A program made the translations under genes and the position numbers. From an uncultured Faecalibacterium sp. (lineage in GTDB: Bacteria; Bacillota; Clostridia; Oscillospirales; Ruminococcaceae), in the NCBI GenBank assembly GCA_934561485.1, contig CAKTGS010000011.1, positions 1 through 35,975 of the forward strand: DNA of 35,975 nt, read 5' to 3'. How positions within the stretch are numbered: position 1 is the first letter of the stretch; every line of letters begins with the position of its first letter. This document shows positions 7,434 through 15,347 of the stretch, in pieces. The notes below the pieces were generated by a model. The model saw nothing but the letters and a program-made list of their open reading frames with translations. It was not told the origin of the DNA and ran no database searches.

Positions 7434-9353
7434 TCAGTTCCAATGCAGGATGCAGGCCCGGAGTTCCTCAAAGCTGCAGCTCCGGAGCAGGGTCTCCCGG
7501 CTGCGGGAGTCATCCATGAGTTCCAGCAGTGCCTGATACAGGTCCCCGAACATCCGCAGGTCCGTCTTGTGGATGGCCACCATCATCACGATCTTGACAA
7601 GATTTCCGCCCCATACCACACCCTGCGGGCAGAGCATCACATTGATGCTGGTGCGGATGGCATCCATCTTCATGGAATGGGGAATGGCAATGTTGGGAAA
7701 CCCTGTACTGGAGGCCTGTTCACGCTCCATCAGGCGCTGGTAAAAATCCTCCTGTACATTTCCCTGCTCGATCATCTGCTGGGACATGGTTTTCATGATC
7801 TGTGCGGGATCGGTGTTTTTCTCCGGATTCACCGAGAACAGCTCCGCCGAGAAAATGCGGTCAAAGTTGCTTTTCAGCACCCGGATACGCCGGGCACTGC
7901 GGATGGAATCCAAAGCATCCTCGATTTCGCTTTTGCACTTACCAATGCCCAGCAGCGGCACAGACACCACAATGGCACCGTTTTTCGGCGGGCCTTCCAA
8001 TACCACCGTGGTAATCAGCAGCTCGCAGCGGTACCGGTCCAGCGCCGCTGGGTCCTCCACGCAGGCCACCAAGTCGATTTCATCACCGAAGGCGATCAGA
8101 AGCTGGTTGGATATCCTGCTCGCAAACTCCAGATAGCGCGGACAGAGCAGTACCGTGCGGATGCGGGAACGGGTATCAGCCTGCCTCTCGATTTCTCCGC
8201 CGATGTGCAAAGCAAGGTAAGAGATCTCGTCCTCCGAAATACGCACATGATAAGCCTCATTGATCAGCAGTGCTGTGTGCACCGCAATGTCAAAGACCAT
8301 GGGATGAGAATAGCGCACCGCACTGCTCATTGGGTTTATGAGCCGGTAGTTGTGTCGTGCCCGGAACAGCAGGTTCTTGATGTGCATGGCAAATGGATAC
8401 CGGAACGGCTCGCTGTTGAGGTTGATGTAATATTTGGCATCCACTTCCCGGATGATCTCACCCACGAACTGCATCAGCTCTTCGCCCACAAAGTTCAGGA
8501 TTTCCTCCTGGCTGTTGCCCACCGGCAGGTTGATGTTTGCCCCCAGTAAAAAATAGATGTTGTTCTGTTCCTCAGGGCTGAGATGCAGGTGCAGAGCCTT
8601 TTCCAGCTCCGCACAGATCTGCTGGGCCGCACGGCAAATTACATCGTTTTCCCTGTGCTCCGGGCAGGGTTCGGAGGGCAGCTCATGGTGGCTCTGCACG
8701 CGGCTGACCACGATGGACACATGCAGCACGATGTTGGTCAGGCTGAAATCATTGACATAGAGGTTGAGTCCCGCCAAAGTGCGTTCCAGAATGCCGCGAA
8801 TGGCCTCCACATCCACATCATCCAGATTGGATTTGATGGAATCATAGCTGACGATGCGGTCGCCGCTGCCTTCAAAAAAGCTGTAACGTGCCAGCCTGCG
8901 CAGACTTTTTTCATCGGCCAGCATACAAATGTCATTTCCGTGCAGCTCGTAGGCAATGCCAAAGCTGGCAAAAGAGCCGTTCATCCGGCGTACATCGCCC
9001 CGGATGGTATCCGCGCTGTAGTTCAGCTCTTCTGCCACCTCATACAGGTTCAGCCTGGACACATGATATTTCAGGAATTTCTGGTTGATCCAATTTGCCC
9101 GCTCCTCATAATCCTGCGGCACGCTTTGCTGTTGTGTTGCCCGAAGGTATTCCCGTGCCGCTGCCGGATGCACCGTATAACCGCTGTGCCCTGAAACGAT
9201 CAGCGGTTCTCTTGCTTCCCCATTGATGGCCGCGATATAGCTCTTGACGCTCCGCACTGAAAAGTTGAGAAACCCGGCAAGTTCCTTTGCTGTAACGGCA
9301 CGTTCGTGCCGCATAAGATATTCCACCAGCGCATGTGCTTTGTTCGTGTCCAA
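7434..9353 (-). CDS. LicR-type PRD/PTS transcriptional activator
   Basis: 639 aa. Order of parts: N-terminal helix-turn-helix regions (about 5-55 and 95-125), two PTS regulation domains (about 180-295 and 300-395), a IIB-like domain (about 398-490, Cys404 in VLLCPR) and a C-terminal IIA-like domain (about 500-639, His559 in IAIPHS). PRD histidines that may be phosphorylated are H211, H324 and H383. This is the architecture of LicR/MtlR activators, which bind DNA and are tuned by HPr and the cognate IIB, rather than of RNA-binding BglG antiterminators. It lies directly upstream of the PTS genes it probably controls, and matching dyads sit before its own promoter and theirs. The ATG at 9353 is the natural start; no strong ribosome binding site is apparent. 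Confidence 0.9.
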   Translation of the reverse strand: MDTNKAHALVEYLMRHERAVTAKELAGFLNFSVRSVKSYIAAINGEAREPLIVSGHSGYTVHPAAAREYLRATQQQSVPQDYEERANWINQKFLKYHVSRLNLYEVAEELNYSADTIRGDVRRMNGSFASFGIAYELHGNDICMLADEKSLRRLARYSFFEGSGDRIVSYDSIKSNLDDVDVEAIRGILERTLAGLNLYVNDFSLTNIVLHVSIVVSRVQSHHELPSEPCPEHRENDVICRAAQQICAELEKALHLHLSPEEQNNIYFLLGANINLPVGNSQEEILNFVGEELMQFVGEIIREVDAKYYINLNSEPFRYPFAMHIKNLLFRARHNYRLINPMSSAVRYSHPMVFDIAVHTALLINEAYHVRISEDEISYLALHIGGEIERQADTRSRIRTVLLCPRYLEFASRISNQLLIAFGDEIDLVACVEDPAALDRYRCELLITTVVLEGPPKNGAIVVSVPLLGIGKCKSEIEDALDSIRSARRIRVLKSNFDRIFSAELFSVNPEKNTDPAQIMKTMSQQMIEQGNVQEDFYQRLMEREQASSTGFPNIAIPHSMKMDAIRTSINVMLCPQGVVWGGNLVKIVMMVAIHKTDLRMFGDLYQALLELMDDSRSRETLLRSCSFEELRACILHWN

Positions 9354-9450
9354 AATACTTCCCCGCCTTTACAGCCAAAAGAATCGATCCTCTGTTCCGC
9401 CCGATTTCCCGCAGGACTGCAACCGAACGCTTTGTTTTGATCATGGTTTG

Positions 9451-9460
9451 ATTATAGCAG
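9451..9460 (-). promoter_or_regulatory. Regulator gene promoter (extended -10)
   Basis: Minus strand: a perfect TATAAT (9451-9456) preceded by TGC, with no good -35 at 17 bp. A weak -35 next to an upstream dyad fits an activator-dependent or autoregulated promoter. Confidence 0.6.
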
Positions 9461-9488
9461 AACCTACACCGATTGGGGCGGAAAAAAT

Positions 9489-9505
9489 TGCACCCATCGG
9501 TGCAG
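9489..9505. promoter_or_regulatory. Candidate operator B of the LicR-type regulator
   Basis: TGCACC-CATC-GGTGCA dyad centred about 43 bp upstream of the regulator's -10, almost the same placement as operator A (45 bp). A related half-site, CCAATCGGTGTAG on the minus strand, lies between it and the -10. Confidence 0.6.
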
Positions 9506-9514
9506 TACAAGGCA

Positions 9515-9548
9515 AAAGGCCCTGCATTCCTTGGAACGCAGGGCCTTT
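9515..9548 (-). terminator. Terminator of the radical SAM gene
   Basis: An 11-bp stem AAAGGCCCTGC/GCAGGGCCTTT extended by an inner TTCC/GGAA stem; on the minus strand it ends in TTTT. It lies about 20 bases past the radical SAM stop. Confidence 0.8.
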
Positions 9549-9567
9549 GTGTTATGATGCCTGTTCT

Positions 9568-11001
9568 TTACTTTTCAATGGGCTGACTGGGCTTCCAGTC
9601 CTTATAGTTCTCGTAGCGGCTCTCACGGATCTTGGTGTGGGACCAAATCTCGTCTGCCGCAGGCTGCCAGTTGGCGGCGTAGCTCTTGCACTTCTCGCAC
9701 AGGTGCTCCACGCTCTCCGGGGACTGCAGGTCGGTGCTGTGGGCACCGGTCTCGTGCACCATCTTCTGCAGCAACTCAGGGTTCTCCAGCATCGGGCAGG
9801 GACGCAGGTGGTTCTTGTTGAAGGGCTGGCCATTGTGGTAAGCCATGAACAGCGGGCTGTGCAGGATCTCCAAAATGCTCTGCTCGTGGATGTTGGCATT
9901 GGAGTAGTGGATGAACACGCAAGGCTCTGCGTCACCGGCGGAATTGATGTGGAAGTAGTTACGGCCGCCGGCAATGCAGCCGCCCACGAACTCGCCATCG
10001 TTCTGGAAGTCCATGGGGTAGAACGGAATGTCGCATTCCTCCGAGCGCAGATAGCGGATGCGCTGGATCATGTATTTGCGCTGCTCCGGGGTGGGCATCA
10101 ACTCAGGGGCAGCCTCATTGCCCACCGGCATGTAGTGGAAATAGAAGCCGAAGTGTGCGCCCTTGTCGCACAGGAAGCGCATGAACTTGTCGTTGGTAAC
10201 GGCTTCAATGTTATCGCGGGTGTAGCAGATGGAAGTGCCGAACACGATGCCGTGCTTCTTGAGCAGGTCCATGGCGTTCATCACGGCAGCATAGTGGCCG
10301 TCACCGCGGCGGGCATCGTTGGTTTCCGGGGTGCCCTCAATGGACAGCATAAAGGCGATGTTGCCCAGACGCACCACTTCCTGGCAGAAGGGTTCATCGA
10401 TCAGGGTGGAGTTGGTGTAGATGGCAAACTGCACATCGTTGTGCTTTTCGGCCAGCTTCAGGATGTCCTTCTTGCGCACCAGCGGCTCACCGCCGGTCAG
10501 CATATACAGATACACGCCCAGTTCCTTGCCCTGGGTGATGATCTTGTCCATATCCTCAAAGCTCAGGTTGTTCTTGTGGCCGTACTCACCGGCCCAGCAG
10601 CCCACACAGTGCATGTTGCAGGCCGAGGTGGGGTCGAACAGGATCAGCCAGGGAATGTTGCACTGGTACTTCACGCGGTTTTCGCGGATCATCTTGGTGC
10701 CGCGGAAGAAGGCCTCGTATCCCAGGTTCAGCGCCATGGTGCGGGCCACGTTGGGGTCGGTCTGATCCAGCACGCAGTTGATCAGCTTGGACCACTTGCT
10801 GTCCGGGTTTGTCAGGGTCTGCTTTGCGTGCTCGTAGGTCTCCTCGCTGAAGGCACTGCCGTAGAACTGCTTTGCAACATCTACCAGCTGGTCCATGGTT
10901 TTCTGACGGTCTTTATCTGCATGGGAAAGCACCACGTCCACCATTTTGCCAACGGCGGCACGCTGCATTTTGTGTGTCAGATTCTCAATCGAAGTATTCA
11001 T
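9568..11001 (-). CDS. Radical SAM/SPASM-domain protein of unknown function
   Basis: 477 aa. A helical N-terminal extension of about 110 residues precedes the radical SAM core, whose [4Fe-4S] motif is C128-x3-C132-x2-C135 (CNMHCVGC), followed by the SAM-contacting GGEP at 170-173. The C-terminal part has a SPASM-like C342-x13-G-x4-C361 pattern and later cysteines C402, C435 and C438, which probably bind an auxiliary cluster. The reaction and substrate are unknown: no peptide precursor, methyl-acceptor or maturase partner is adjacent. The ATG at 11001 follows GGAGGAG; an upstream TTG in the same frame overlaps that site and is not used. A TetR gene lies just upstream on the same strand behind its own terminator, so it may control this gene. 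Confidence 0.88.
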   Translation of the reverse strand: MNTSIENLTHKMQRAAVGKMVDVVLSHADKDRQKTMDQLVDVAKQFYGSAFSEETYEHAKQTLTNPDSKWSKLINCVLDQTDPNVARTMALNLGYEAFFRGTKMIRENRVKYQCNIPWLILFDPTSACNMHCVGCWAGEYGHKNNLSFEDMDKIITQGKELGVYLYMLTGGEPLVRKKDILKLAEKHNDVQFAIYTNSTLIDEPFCQEVVRLGNIAFMLSIEGTPETNDARRGDGHYAAVMNAMDLLKKHGIVFGTSICYTRDNIEAVTNDKFMRFLCDKGAHFGFYFHYMPVGNEAAPELMPTPEQRKYMIQRIRYLRSEECDIPFYPMDFQNDGEFVGGCIAGGRNYFHINSAGDAEPCVFIHYSNANIHEQSILEILHSPLFMAYHNGQPFNKNHLRPCPMLENPELLQKMVHETGAHSTDLQSPESVEHLCEKCKSYAANWQPAADEIWSHTKIRESRYENYKDWKPSQPIEK

Positions 11002-11050
11002 GGGTTGCTCCTCCAAACAATTCTATGGAAATCTTCCTTTTTTCTATGTC

Positions 11051-11056
11051 AGTATA
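11051..11056 (-). promoter_or_regulatory. -10 element of the radical SAM gene
   Basis: TATACT on the minus strand, about 50 bases before the start codon. A perfect TTGACA lies only 11 bp upstream, too close to be its -35; that TTGACA is part of a 14-base repeat (11060-11073) and may be an operator. Confidence 0.45.
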
Positions 11057-11059
11057 CTA

Positions 11060-11073
11060 CCACTTTGTGTCAA
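11060..11073 (-). repeat. 14-base direct repeat, copy 1 (radical SAM promoter)
   Basis: TTGACACAAAGTGG on the minus strand. Copy 2, at 11169-11182, differs at one base and overlaps the TetR stop codon. It could be a TetR-family operator; the copies are in direct, not inverted, orientation. Confidence 0.45.
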
Positions 11074-11095
11074 ACCCTGCCATAAACAGAAAATA

Positions 11096-11122
11096 CGCCG
11101 TGATGGAAAACCCATCACGGCG
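11096..11122 (-). terminator. Terminator after the TetR gene
   Basis: An 11-bp perfect stem CGCCGTGATGG/CCATCACGGCG with a 5-base loop. On the minus strand it is followed by TATTTTC, on the plus strand by CAGTTTTTG, so it may act both ways. Confidence 0.75.
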
Positions 11123-11168
11123 CAGTTTTTGATAAAAAATCGGTCAAATCTTTGCCAGGTCTTAGCCG

Positions 11169-11182
11169 CCACTGTGTGTCAA
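11169..11182 (-). repeat. 14-base direct repeat, copy 2 (TetR stop region)
   Basis: TTGACACACAGTGG on the minus strand; its TGA is the stop codon of the TetR gene. It differs by one base from copy 1 at 11060-11073, 109 bp away. Confidence 0.4.
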
Positions 11183-11760
11183 TCCTCCATCCGGTATGCG
11201 GCGCGGCTGCTGCTGAACCGGCACAATGCACGCCGCAGGTCCCCGTGGAGCATGGTGCTCAGCCGGTCCACCATCACAGCAGGTTCTGTTTTCATATCCC
11301 GGCGCACCCATTCCAGCGTCATGCCCACCAGCGCATACTTATAAAAGTCGATGACAAACTGCTTGTCTGCATCCTGCACGGTGATATCCTCGCATTCACG
11401 GGCCGCAAAGTCCTTCAGCATGGGGTCCAGCAGCTTATAAAGGTACTGTTCCACCTGTTCCCGGCCTACCGAGCGGTACACATTGAGCACCAGGGTCTTG
11501 TTTTCCTGCACCTGCTGCAGAATATCCAGATACGCTTCGCTCCAGGTCTCAAAGCTCCTGCGGCCTTCCAGCACCTTGGTGGCGTCCTCTATCAGGATCC
11601 AGTCCACCAGGTCGTAAATATCCTTGAAATGATAGTAAAAAGTCATGCGGTTCACACCGCAGTCCTCTGTGATATCGTTGATCGTGATCTTGTTGAGGGG
11701 CTTTTCCAGCAGCAGCTTTTTCAGCGATGCTTCCAGTGCCCGTTTGGTCGTCTGTGACAC
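11179..11760 (-). CDS. TetR/AcrR family transcriptional regulator (DhaS-like)
   Basis: 193 aa from a GTG start. The N-terminus SQTTKRALEASLKKLL and the helix-turn-helix ITINDITEDCGVNRMTFYYHF are typical of the DhaS-like TetR subgroup. The C-terminal half, about 60-190, is the ligand/dimer domain. The GTG at 11760 is preferred because AAAGGA lies 8 bases upstream; an in-frame ATG at 11769 would sit on that site, and an ATG at 11820 would leave a leader of only about 6 bases after the predicted promoter. It probably regulates itself and the downstream radical SAM gene; the ligand is unknown. Confidence 0.88.
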   Translation of the reverse strand: MSQTTKRALEASLKKLLLEKPLNKITINDITEDCGVNRMTFYYHFKDIYDLVDWILIEDATKVLEGRRSFETWSEAYLDILQQVQENKTLVLNVYRSVGREQVEQYLYKLLDPMLKDFAARECEDITVQDADKQFVIDFYKYALVGMTLEWVRRDMKTEPAVMVDRLSTMLHGDLRRALCRFSSSRAAYRMED

Positions 11761-11832
11761 AAAAACCATCCTTTCCCGACAGAGGTTTTCTGCCGTGTGC
11801 GGTGAGATCCGTGAAAACATTTTCCGTACCTT

Positions 11833-11862
11833 ATTTTACTGCAAAACATATCCAGAAAGCAA
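11833..11862 (-). promoter_or_regulatory. TetR gene promoter
   Basis: Minus strand: -35 TTGCTT (11857-11862), an 18-bp spacer, -10 TAAAAT (11833-11838). An 8-base palindrome TGTATACA lies just upstream at 11873-11880. Confidence 0.65.
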
Positions 11863-12030
11863 GTTCTGTTTTTGTATACAGTTTTAATTTCCTGTGTCCT
11901 TTTGGTAAAGGAATCTGCCTTTTGGGCACTTTTTTGACGCTTTTGCCATATCTTCTGCAAATGGCTGGCATTCCGGTCTGCCGCCTGCCGGGCATTTCTT
12001 CTGTCATGCGGCAAAAAAGCGGCAAAGGTC

Positions 12031-12059
12031 TTGATTTTATGCCGCCGGGTGCTTAGAAT
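12031..12059 (+). promoter_or_regulatory. proCBA operon promoter
   Basis: -35 TTGATT (12031-12036), a 17-bp spacer, -10 TAGAAT (12054-12059). The predicted start near 12066 gives a leader of about 50 bases. I see no T-box motif in the 296-bp spacer 11821-12116. Confidence 0.75.
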
Positions 12060-12066
12060 GAAAGAG

Positions 12067-12098
12067 CAGCAGGCATTTTTCCAAAAACTCCGCCTGCT
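12067..12098 (+). other. Stem-loop in the proC leader
   Basis: AGCAGGC (12067-12073) pairs with GCCTGCT (12092-12098) across an 18-base loop, starting at the predicted 5' end and followed by TTT and the ribosome binding site. It may be a 5' stabiliser or an attenuation element. Confidence 0.4.
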
Positions 12099-12116
12099 TT
12101 TGAGGGAGGGTAATTT

Positions 12117-12923
12117 ATGATGAAAACCATTGGTTTCCTGGGCTGCGGAAACATGGGCGGTGCCATCGCCCGTGCCGTATGCAAAGCCGCAGATCCCCAA
12201 AACGTTTTTCTGGCCAACCGCACGGCAGCCAAAGCCGAAGCTCTGGCCGCTGAGCTGGGCTGCAACACGGCCACCAATGCCAAGGTGGCTGCAGAATGTG
12301 ATCTGATCTTTCTGGCGGTCAAGCCCCAGATGATGGAGGCCCTTCTGGAACCGCTGAAATTCACGCTGGACGAGCGTCCGGACCGTTTTGTGCTGTGCAG
12401 TATGGCCGCCGGGCTGCCCATTTCCCGCATTCAGGAAATGGCTGGTGAAGATTTCCCGGTAATCCGTATCATGCCCAACACCCCGGCTTCTGTGGGGGAA
12501 GGCATGATCCAGTATTGCTCCAGCAATGTCACTGCCGAAGAGGAGCAGGCTTTCTGCCAGCTGATGGCCCACGCCGGGCGGCTGGATGCCGTGGCCGAAT
12601 CCATGATGGATGCTGCCAGCTGCGTGTCCGGCTGCGGCCCGGCCTGGGTGTACCAATTCATTGAGGCTCTGGCCGATGGCGGTGTTGCCTGCGGCCTGCC
12701 CCGTGCCAAGGCGCAGGAATATGCCGCCCAGATGGTGCTGGGCAGCGCCAAGCTGGTGCTGGAAAGCGGCAAACATCCCGGCGAACTGAAGGACGCCGTG
12801 TGCAGCCCCGGCGGCAGCACCATTCAGGGTGTGCGCGTGCTGGAAGAGCACGGGCTGCGCGGTGCCGTGATGGACGCCGTGCTGGCTGCCTACGATAAAA
12901 CAAAGGAAATGGGAAAGGGTTAA
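12117..12923 (+). CDS. proC: Pyrroline-5-carboxylate reductase ProC
   Basis: 268 aa, usual length. It reduces 1-pyrroline-5-carboxylate to L-proline with NAD(P)H, the last step of proline synthesis. The N-terminal Rossmann loop is GFLGCGNMGGAI. The C-terminal helical domain carries SGCGPAWVYQFIEAL and the LKDAVCSPGGSTIQGV signature. The first of two tandem ATGs is used (12117), with GGAGGG upstream; 12120 would be equally well spaced. It leads a proC-proB-proA operon that holds the complete glutamate-to-proline route. Confidence 0.97.
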   Translation: MMKTIGFLGCGNMGGAIARAVCKAADPQNVFLANRTAAKAEALAAELGCNTATNAKVAAECDLIFLAVKPQMMEALLEPLKFTLDERPDRFVLCSMAAGLPISRIQEMAGEDFPVIRIMPNTPASVGEGMIQYCSSNVTAEEEQAFCQLMAHAGRLDAVAESMMDAASCVSGCGPAWVYQFIEALADGGVACGLPRAKAQEYAAQMVLGSAKLVLESGKHPGELKDAVCSPGGSTIQGVRVLEEHGLRGAVMDAVLAAYDKTKEMGKG

Positions 12924-12928
12924 TTTTT

Positions 12929-13708
12929 ATGCGCATCGTTGTGAAGGTAGGCACTTCTACCCTGGCATACGCCACCGGGCGGCTGAACATCCGCCACACC
13001 GAACAGCTGGTCAAAGTGCTGAGCGATCTGAAAAACGAGGGCCACGAGGTGATTTTAGTCTCCTCCGGTGCCATCGGCATGGGCGTGGGCAAGCTGTCGC
13101 TGCCAGCGCGGCCAAAAGACACCGCCAGCAAGCAGGCCTGCGCGGCCGTGGGCCAGTGTGAGCTGATGTACACCTATGACCGCCTGTTCAATGCCTACAA
13201 TCACACCGTGGCGCAGATCCTGCTCACCGGCGTGGATGTGGAGCACACCGAGCGCCGGGTGAACTTCCAGAACACCCTCTCCCGTCTGCTGGAGCTGGGT
13301 GCTCTGCCCATCATCAACGAAAACGACACCGTTGCTACCGATGAGATCAACTCCATTGGTGACAACGACACCCTGGCCGCCATTGTGGCCTGCTGTGCCA
13401 AGGCGGACCTGTTGGTGCTGCTGAGCGACATTGACGGCCTGTACACCGCCAACCCCCACACCCACCCGGACGCCACGCTGATCCCAGTGGTGGAGCAGAT
13501 CACCGCCGAGGTGATGGCGCTGGCAGACGGGGCCGGTTCCGCGCTGGGCACCGGCGGCATGGCCACCAAGCTGCGTGCCGCCCGCATGGTCACCGGCAGC
13601 GGGGCCGACATGGTCATTGCCAATGGCGCCCACCCGGAACTGCTGTACGACATTGCGGATGGCAAGCCTGCCGGCACCCGCTTCAAGGGACTGAAACAGG
13701 AGGACTGA
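12929..13708 (+). CDS. proB: Glutamate 5-kinase ProB, short form without PUA domain
   Basis: 259 aa. It phosphorylates L-glutamate to gamma-glutamyl phosphate, the committed step. Amino acid kinase motifs are visible: [40 protein letters not shown] and GTGGMATK. The protein ends after the kinase domain and lacks the C-terminal PUA domain of the roughly 370-aa enzymes; a natural short form exists in many bacteria. Proline feedback inhibition is expected through the kinase domain. It starts 5 bases after proC and its AAAGGG overlaps the end of proC. Confidence 0.96.
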   Translation: MRIVVKVGTSTLAYATGRLNIRHTEQLVKVLSDLKNEGHEVILVSSGAIGMGVGKLSLPARPKDTASKQACAAVGQCELMYTYDRLFNAYNHTVAQILLTGVDVEHTERRVNFQNTLSRLLELGALPIINENDTVATDEINSIGDNDTLAAIVACCAKADLLVLLSDIDGLYTANPHTHPDATLIPVVEQITAEVMALADGAGSALGTGGMATKLRAARMVTGSGADMVIANGAHPELLYDIADGKPAGTRFKGLKQED

Positions 13709-13709
13709 C

Positions 13710-14972
13710 ATGACCACACAGGAAATTCTGGAAGCTGCCCGCGCGGCAAAATCTGCCCTTGCCCTGGCCGACAGCCAGACCCGCAAGCAGGCACTCTGGG
13801 GCATGGCCGACTGGCTGTGCCACCCGGAGTGTATGCAGGCCATTCTGGCCGCCAACGCCGAGGATATGGCCGCCGCAAAAGGCCATATCAGCGAGGTGAT
13901 GCTGGACCGTCTGGCCCTGACCGAGGAACGCATTGGTGCCATGGCCCGGGGCATTCTGGAAGTGGCCGCCCTGCCCGACCCCGTGGGCCGGGTACTGAAC
14001 CGGGTGGAGCGCCCCAATGGCCTGGTGATCGAAAAGACCGCCGTGCCCATGGGCGTGATCGCCATCATCTACGAGAGCCGCCCCAACGTGACCAGTGACG
14101 CCGCCGCCCTTGCCATCAAGAGCGGCAACACCTGCATCCTGCGCTGTGGAAAGGAAGCCTGGCGCAGTGCCCATGCCATTGTGCAGGCCCTGCGGCGGGG
14201 CCTGACCGAGAACGGCCTGCCGGAAACGGCGGTCTGCCTGATCGAGGACACCACCCACGCTTCCGCCAACGCCCTGATGACCGCCGTGGGCTATGTGGAC
14301 CTGCTGATTCCCCGCGGCGGAGCGGGACTGATCCGTGCCTGCGTGGAAAACGCCAAGGTGCCCTGCATCCAGACCGGCACCGGCATCTGCCACATCTTTG
14401 TGGACGACACCGCCGACCAGGACAAGGCTTTGGATATCATCGAAAATGCCAAGGCCAGCCGCCCCAGTGTGTGCAACGCCGAGGAAGTGTGCCTGGTACA
14501 CAGCGCCATTGCGGCAGAGTTTCTGCCCCGGCTGGCCCAGCGCCTTGGCCCGGACCGCACCGCAAAGGGCCTGCACCCGGTGGAGCTGCGGCTGGACAAA
14601 CGCGCTGCCGCCCTCTGCCCCGGCACACCGGCCGAGGAGCGGGACTTTGACACCGAGTTCCTGGACTACATTCTGGCCGTGAAGGTCGTGGACGGCGTGG
14701 ACGATGCCATTGCCCACATTGCCGCCCATTCCACCGGCCACAGCGAGGCCATTCTGACCCAGACCCCTGCCCATGCCGACCTCTTTACCGCCGCCGTGGA
14801 CAGTGCCGCCGTGTACGTGAACTGCTCCACCCGCTTTACGGACGGCGGCGAGTTTGGCCTTGGGTGCGAAATGGGCATTTCCACCCAGAAACTCCATGCC
14901 CGCGGCCCCATGGGCCTGGCGGAGCTGTGCAGCTACAAGTACATCATCCACGGAAACGGGCAGATCCGCTGA
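13710..14972 (+). CDS. proA: Gamma-glutamyl phosphate reductase ProA
   Basis: 420 aa, normal length. It reduces gamma-glutamyl phosphate to glutamate semialdehyde with NADPH; the product cyclises to the ProC substrate. The aldehyde dehydrogenase fold is shown by [24 protein letters not shown] and the catalytic cysteine C255 in [10 protein letters not shown]. The ATG lies one base after the proB stop and the CAGGAGG is inside the end of proB, so the two are coupled; ProB and ProA often act as a complex that channels the labile phosphate. The operon ends at the terminator at 15010-15037. Confidence 0.97.
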   Translation: MTTQEILEAARAAKSALALADSQTRKQALWGMADWLCHPECMQAILAANAEDMAAAKGHISEVMLDRLALTEERIGAMARGILEVAALPDPVGRVLNRVERPNGLVIEKTAVPMGVIAIIYESRPNVTSDAAALAIKSGNTCILRCGKEAWRSAHAIVQALRRGLTENGLPETAVCLIEDTTHASANALMTAVGYVDLLIPRGGAGLIRACVENAKVPCIQTGTGICHIFVDDTADQDKALDIIENAKASRPSVCNAEEVCLVHSAIAAEFLPRLAQRLGPDRTAKGLHPVELRLDKRAAALCPGTPAEERDFDTEFLDYILAVKVVDGVDDAIAHIAAHSTGHSEAILTQTPAHADLFTAAVDSAAVYVNCSTRFTDGGEFGLGCEMGISTQKLHARGPMGLAELCSYKYIIHGNGQIR

Positions 14973-15009
14973 CCTACCTATCAATCCACTCTGAAAATAT
15001 TTTTCTTGT

Positions 15010-15046
15010 GCGGGCCGGTATTTTTATGCCGGCCTGCATTTTTGTT
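15010..15046 (+). terminator. proCBA terminator
   Basis: A 12-bp stem (two wobble pairs) with a TTTT loop, then ATTTTTGTTT. Confidence 0.88.
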
Positions 15047-15217
15047 TGAAGCGCATGGATTGTTTTTTCAGCAAAGACAAAATGTGAAGATTGTTTTCAC
15101 TTTTTTCGCTGCAAATGTGTTTTTGGCGCAGGTGAATGTATCCAAGTTTTTGTCGATTCGTCCAAATAAGTAGTCTTACTTTCTCCGTTTTTTCTTGCAA
15201 AAAACGCAAAATTCCTC

Positions 15218-15246
15218 TTGACATGTCTGTTTTAGCGCGGTAAAAC
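15218..15246 (+). promoter_or_regulatory. Promoter of the MgsA-like gene
   Basis: A perfect -35 TTGACA (15218-15223), a 17-bp spacer, -10 TAAAAC (15241-15246). The start is predicted near 15253. The rest of the 375-bp spacer after proA is AT-rich with no gene. Confidence 0.7.
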
Positions 15247-15259
15247 TATATTGGAAATT

Positions 15260-15274
15260 TTGATAACGATTTCA
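15260..15274. promoter_or_regulatory. cre-like operator (CcpA/LacI family)
   Basis: TTGATAACGATTTCA fits the Firmicutes catabolite-responsive element consensus WTGNAANCGNWNNCW with one mismatch and has the central CG dyad. It lies just downstream of the predicted transcript start, a repressing position. Confidence 0.5.
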
Positions 15275-15347
15275 TTGCCTTTCAATGTTGTATCCCAGAA
15301 TTGTCCGCCATCCACAACACTATACTGAGAACAAAGGAGAGAGCACT

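Noticed and set aside
7315..7443. N-terminal extension of IIB to 7443
   Set aside because: It would overlap the regulator stop and run through promoter and operator; the family start at 7314 has a strong ribosome binding site.
11820..11820. ATG at 11820 as start of the TetR gene
   Set aside because: It would leave about 6 bases of leader after the predicted promoter; a GTG at 11760 has ideal AAAGGA spacing and gives the family-typical N-terminus.
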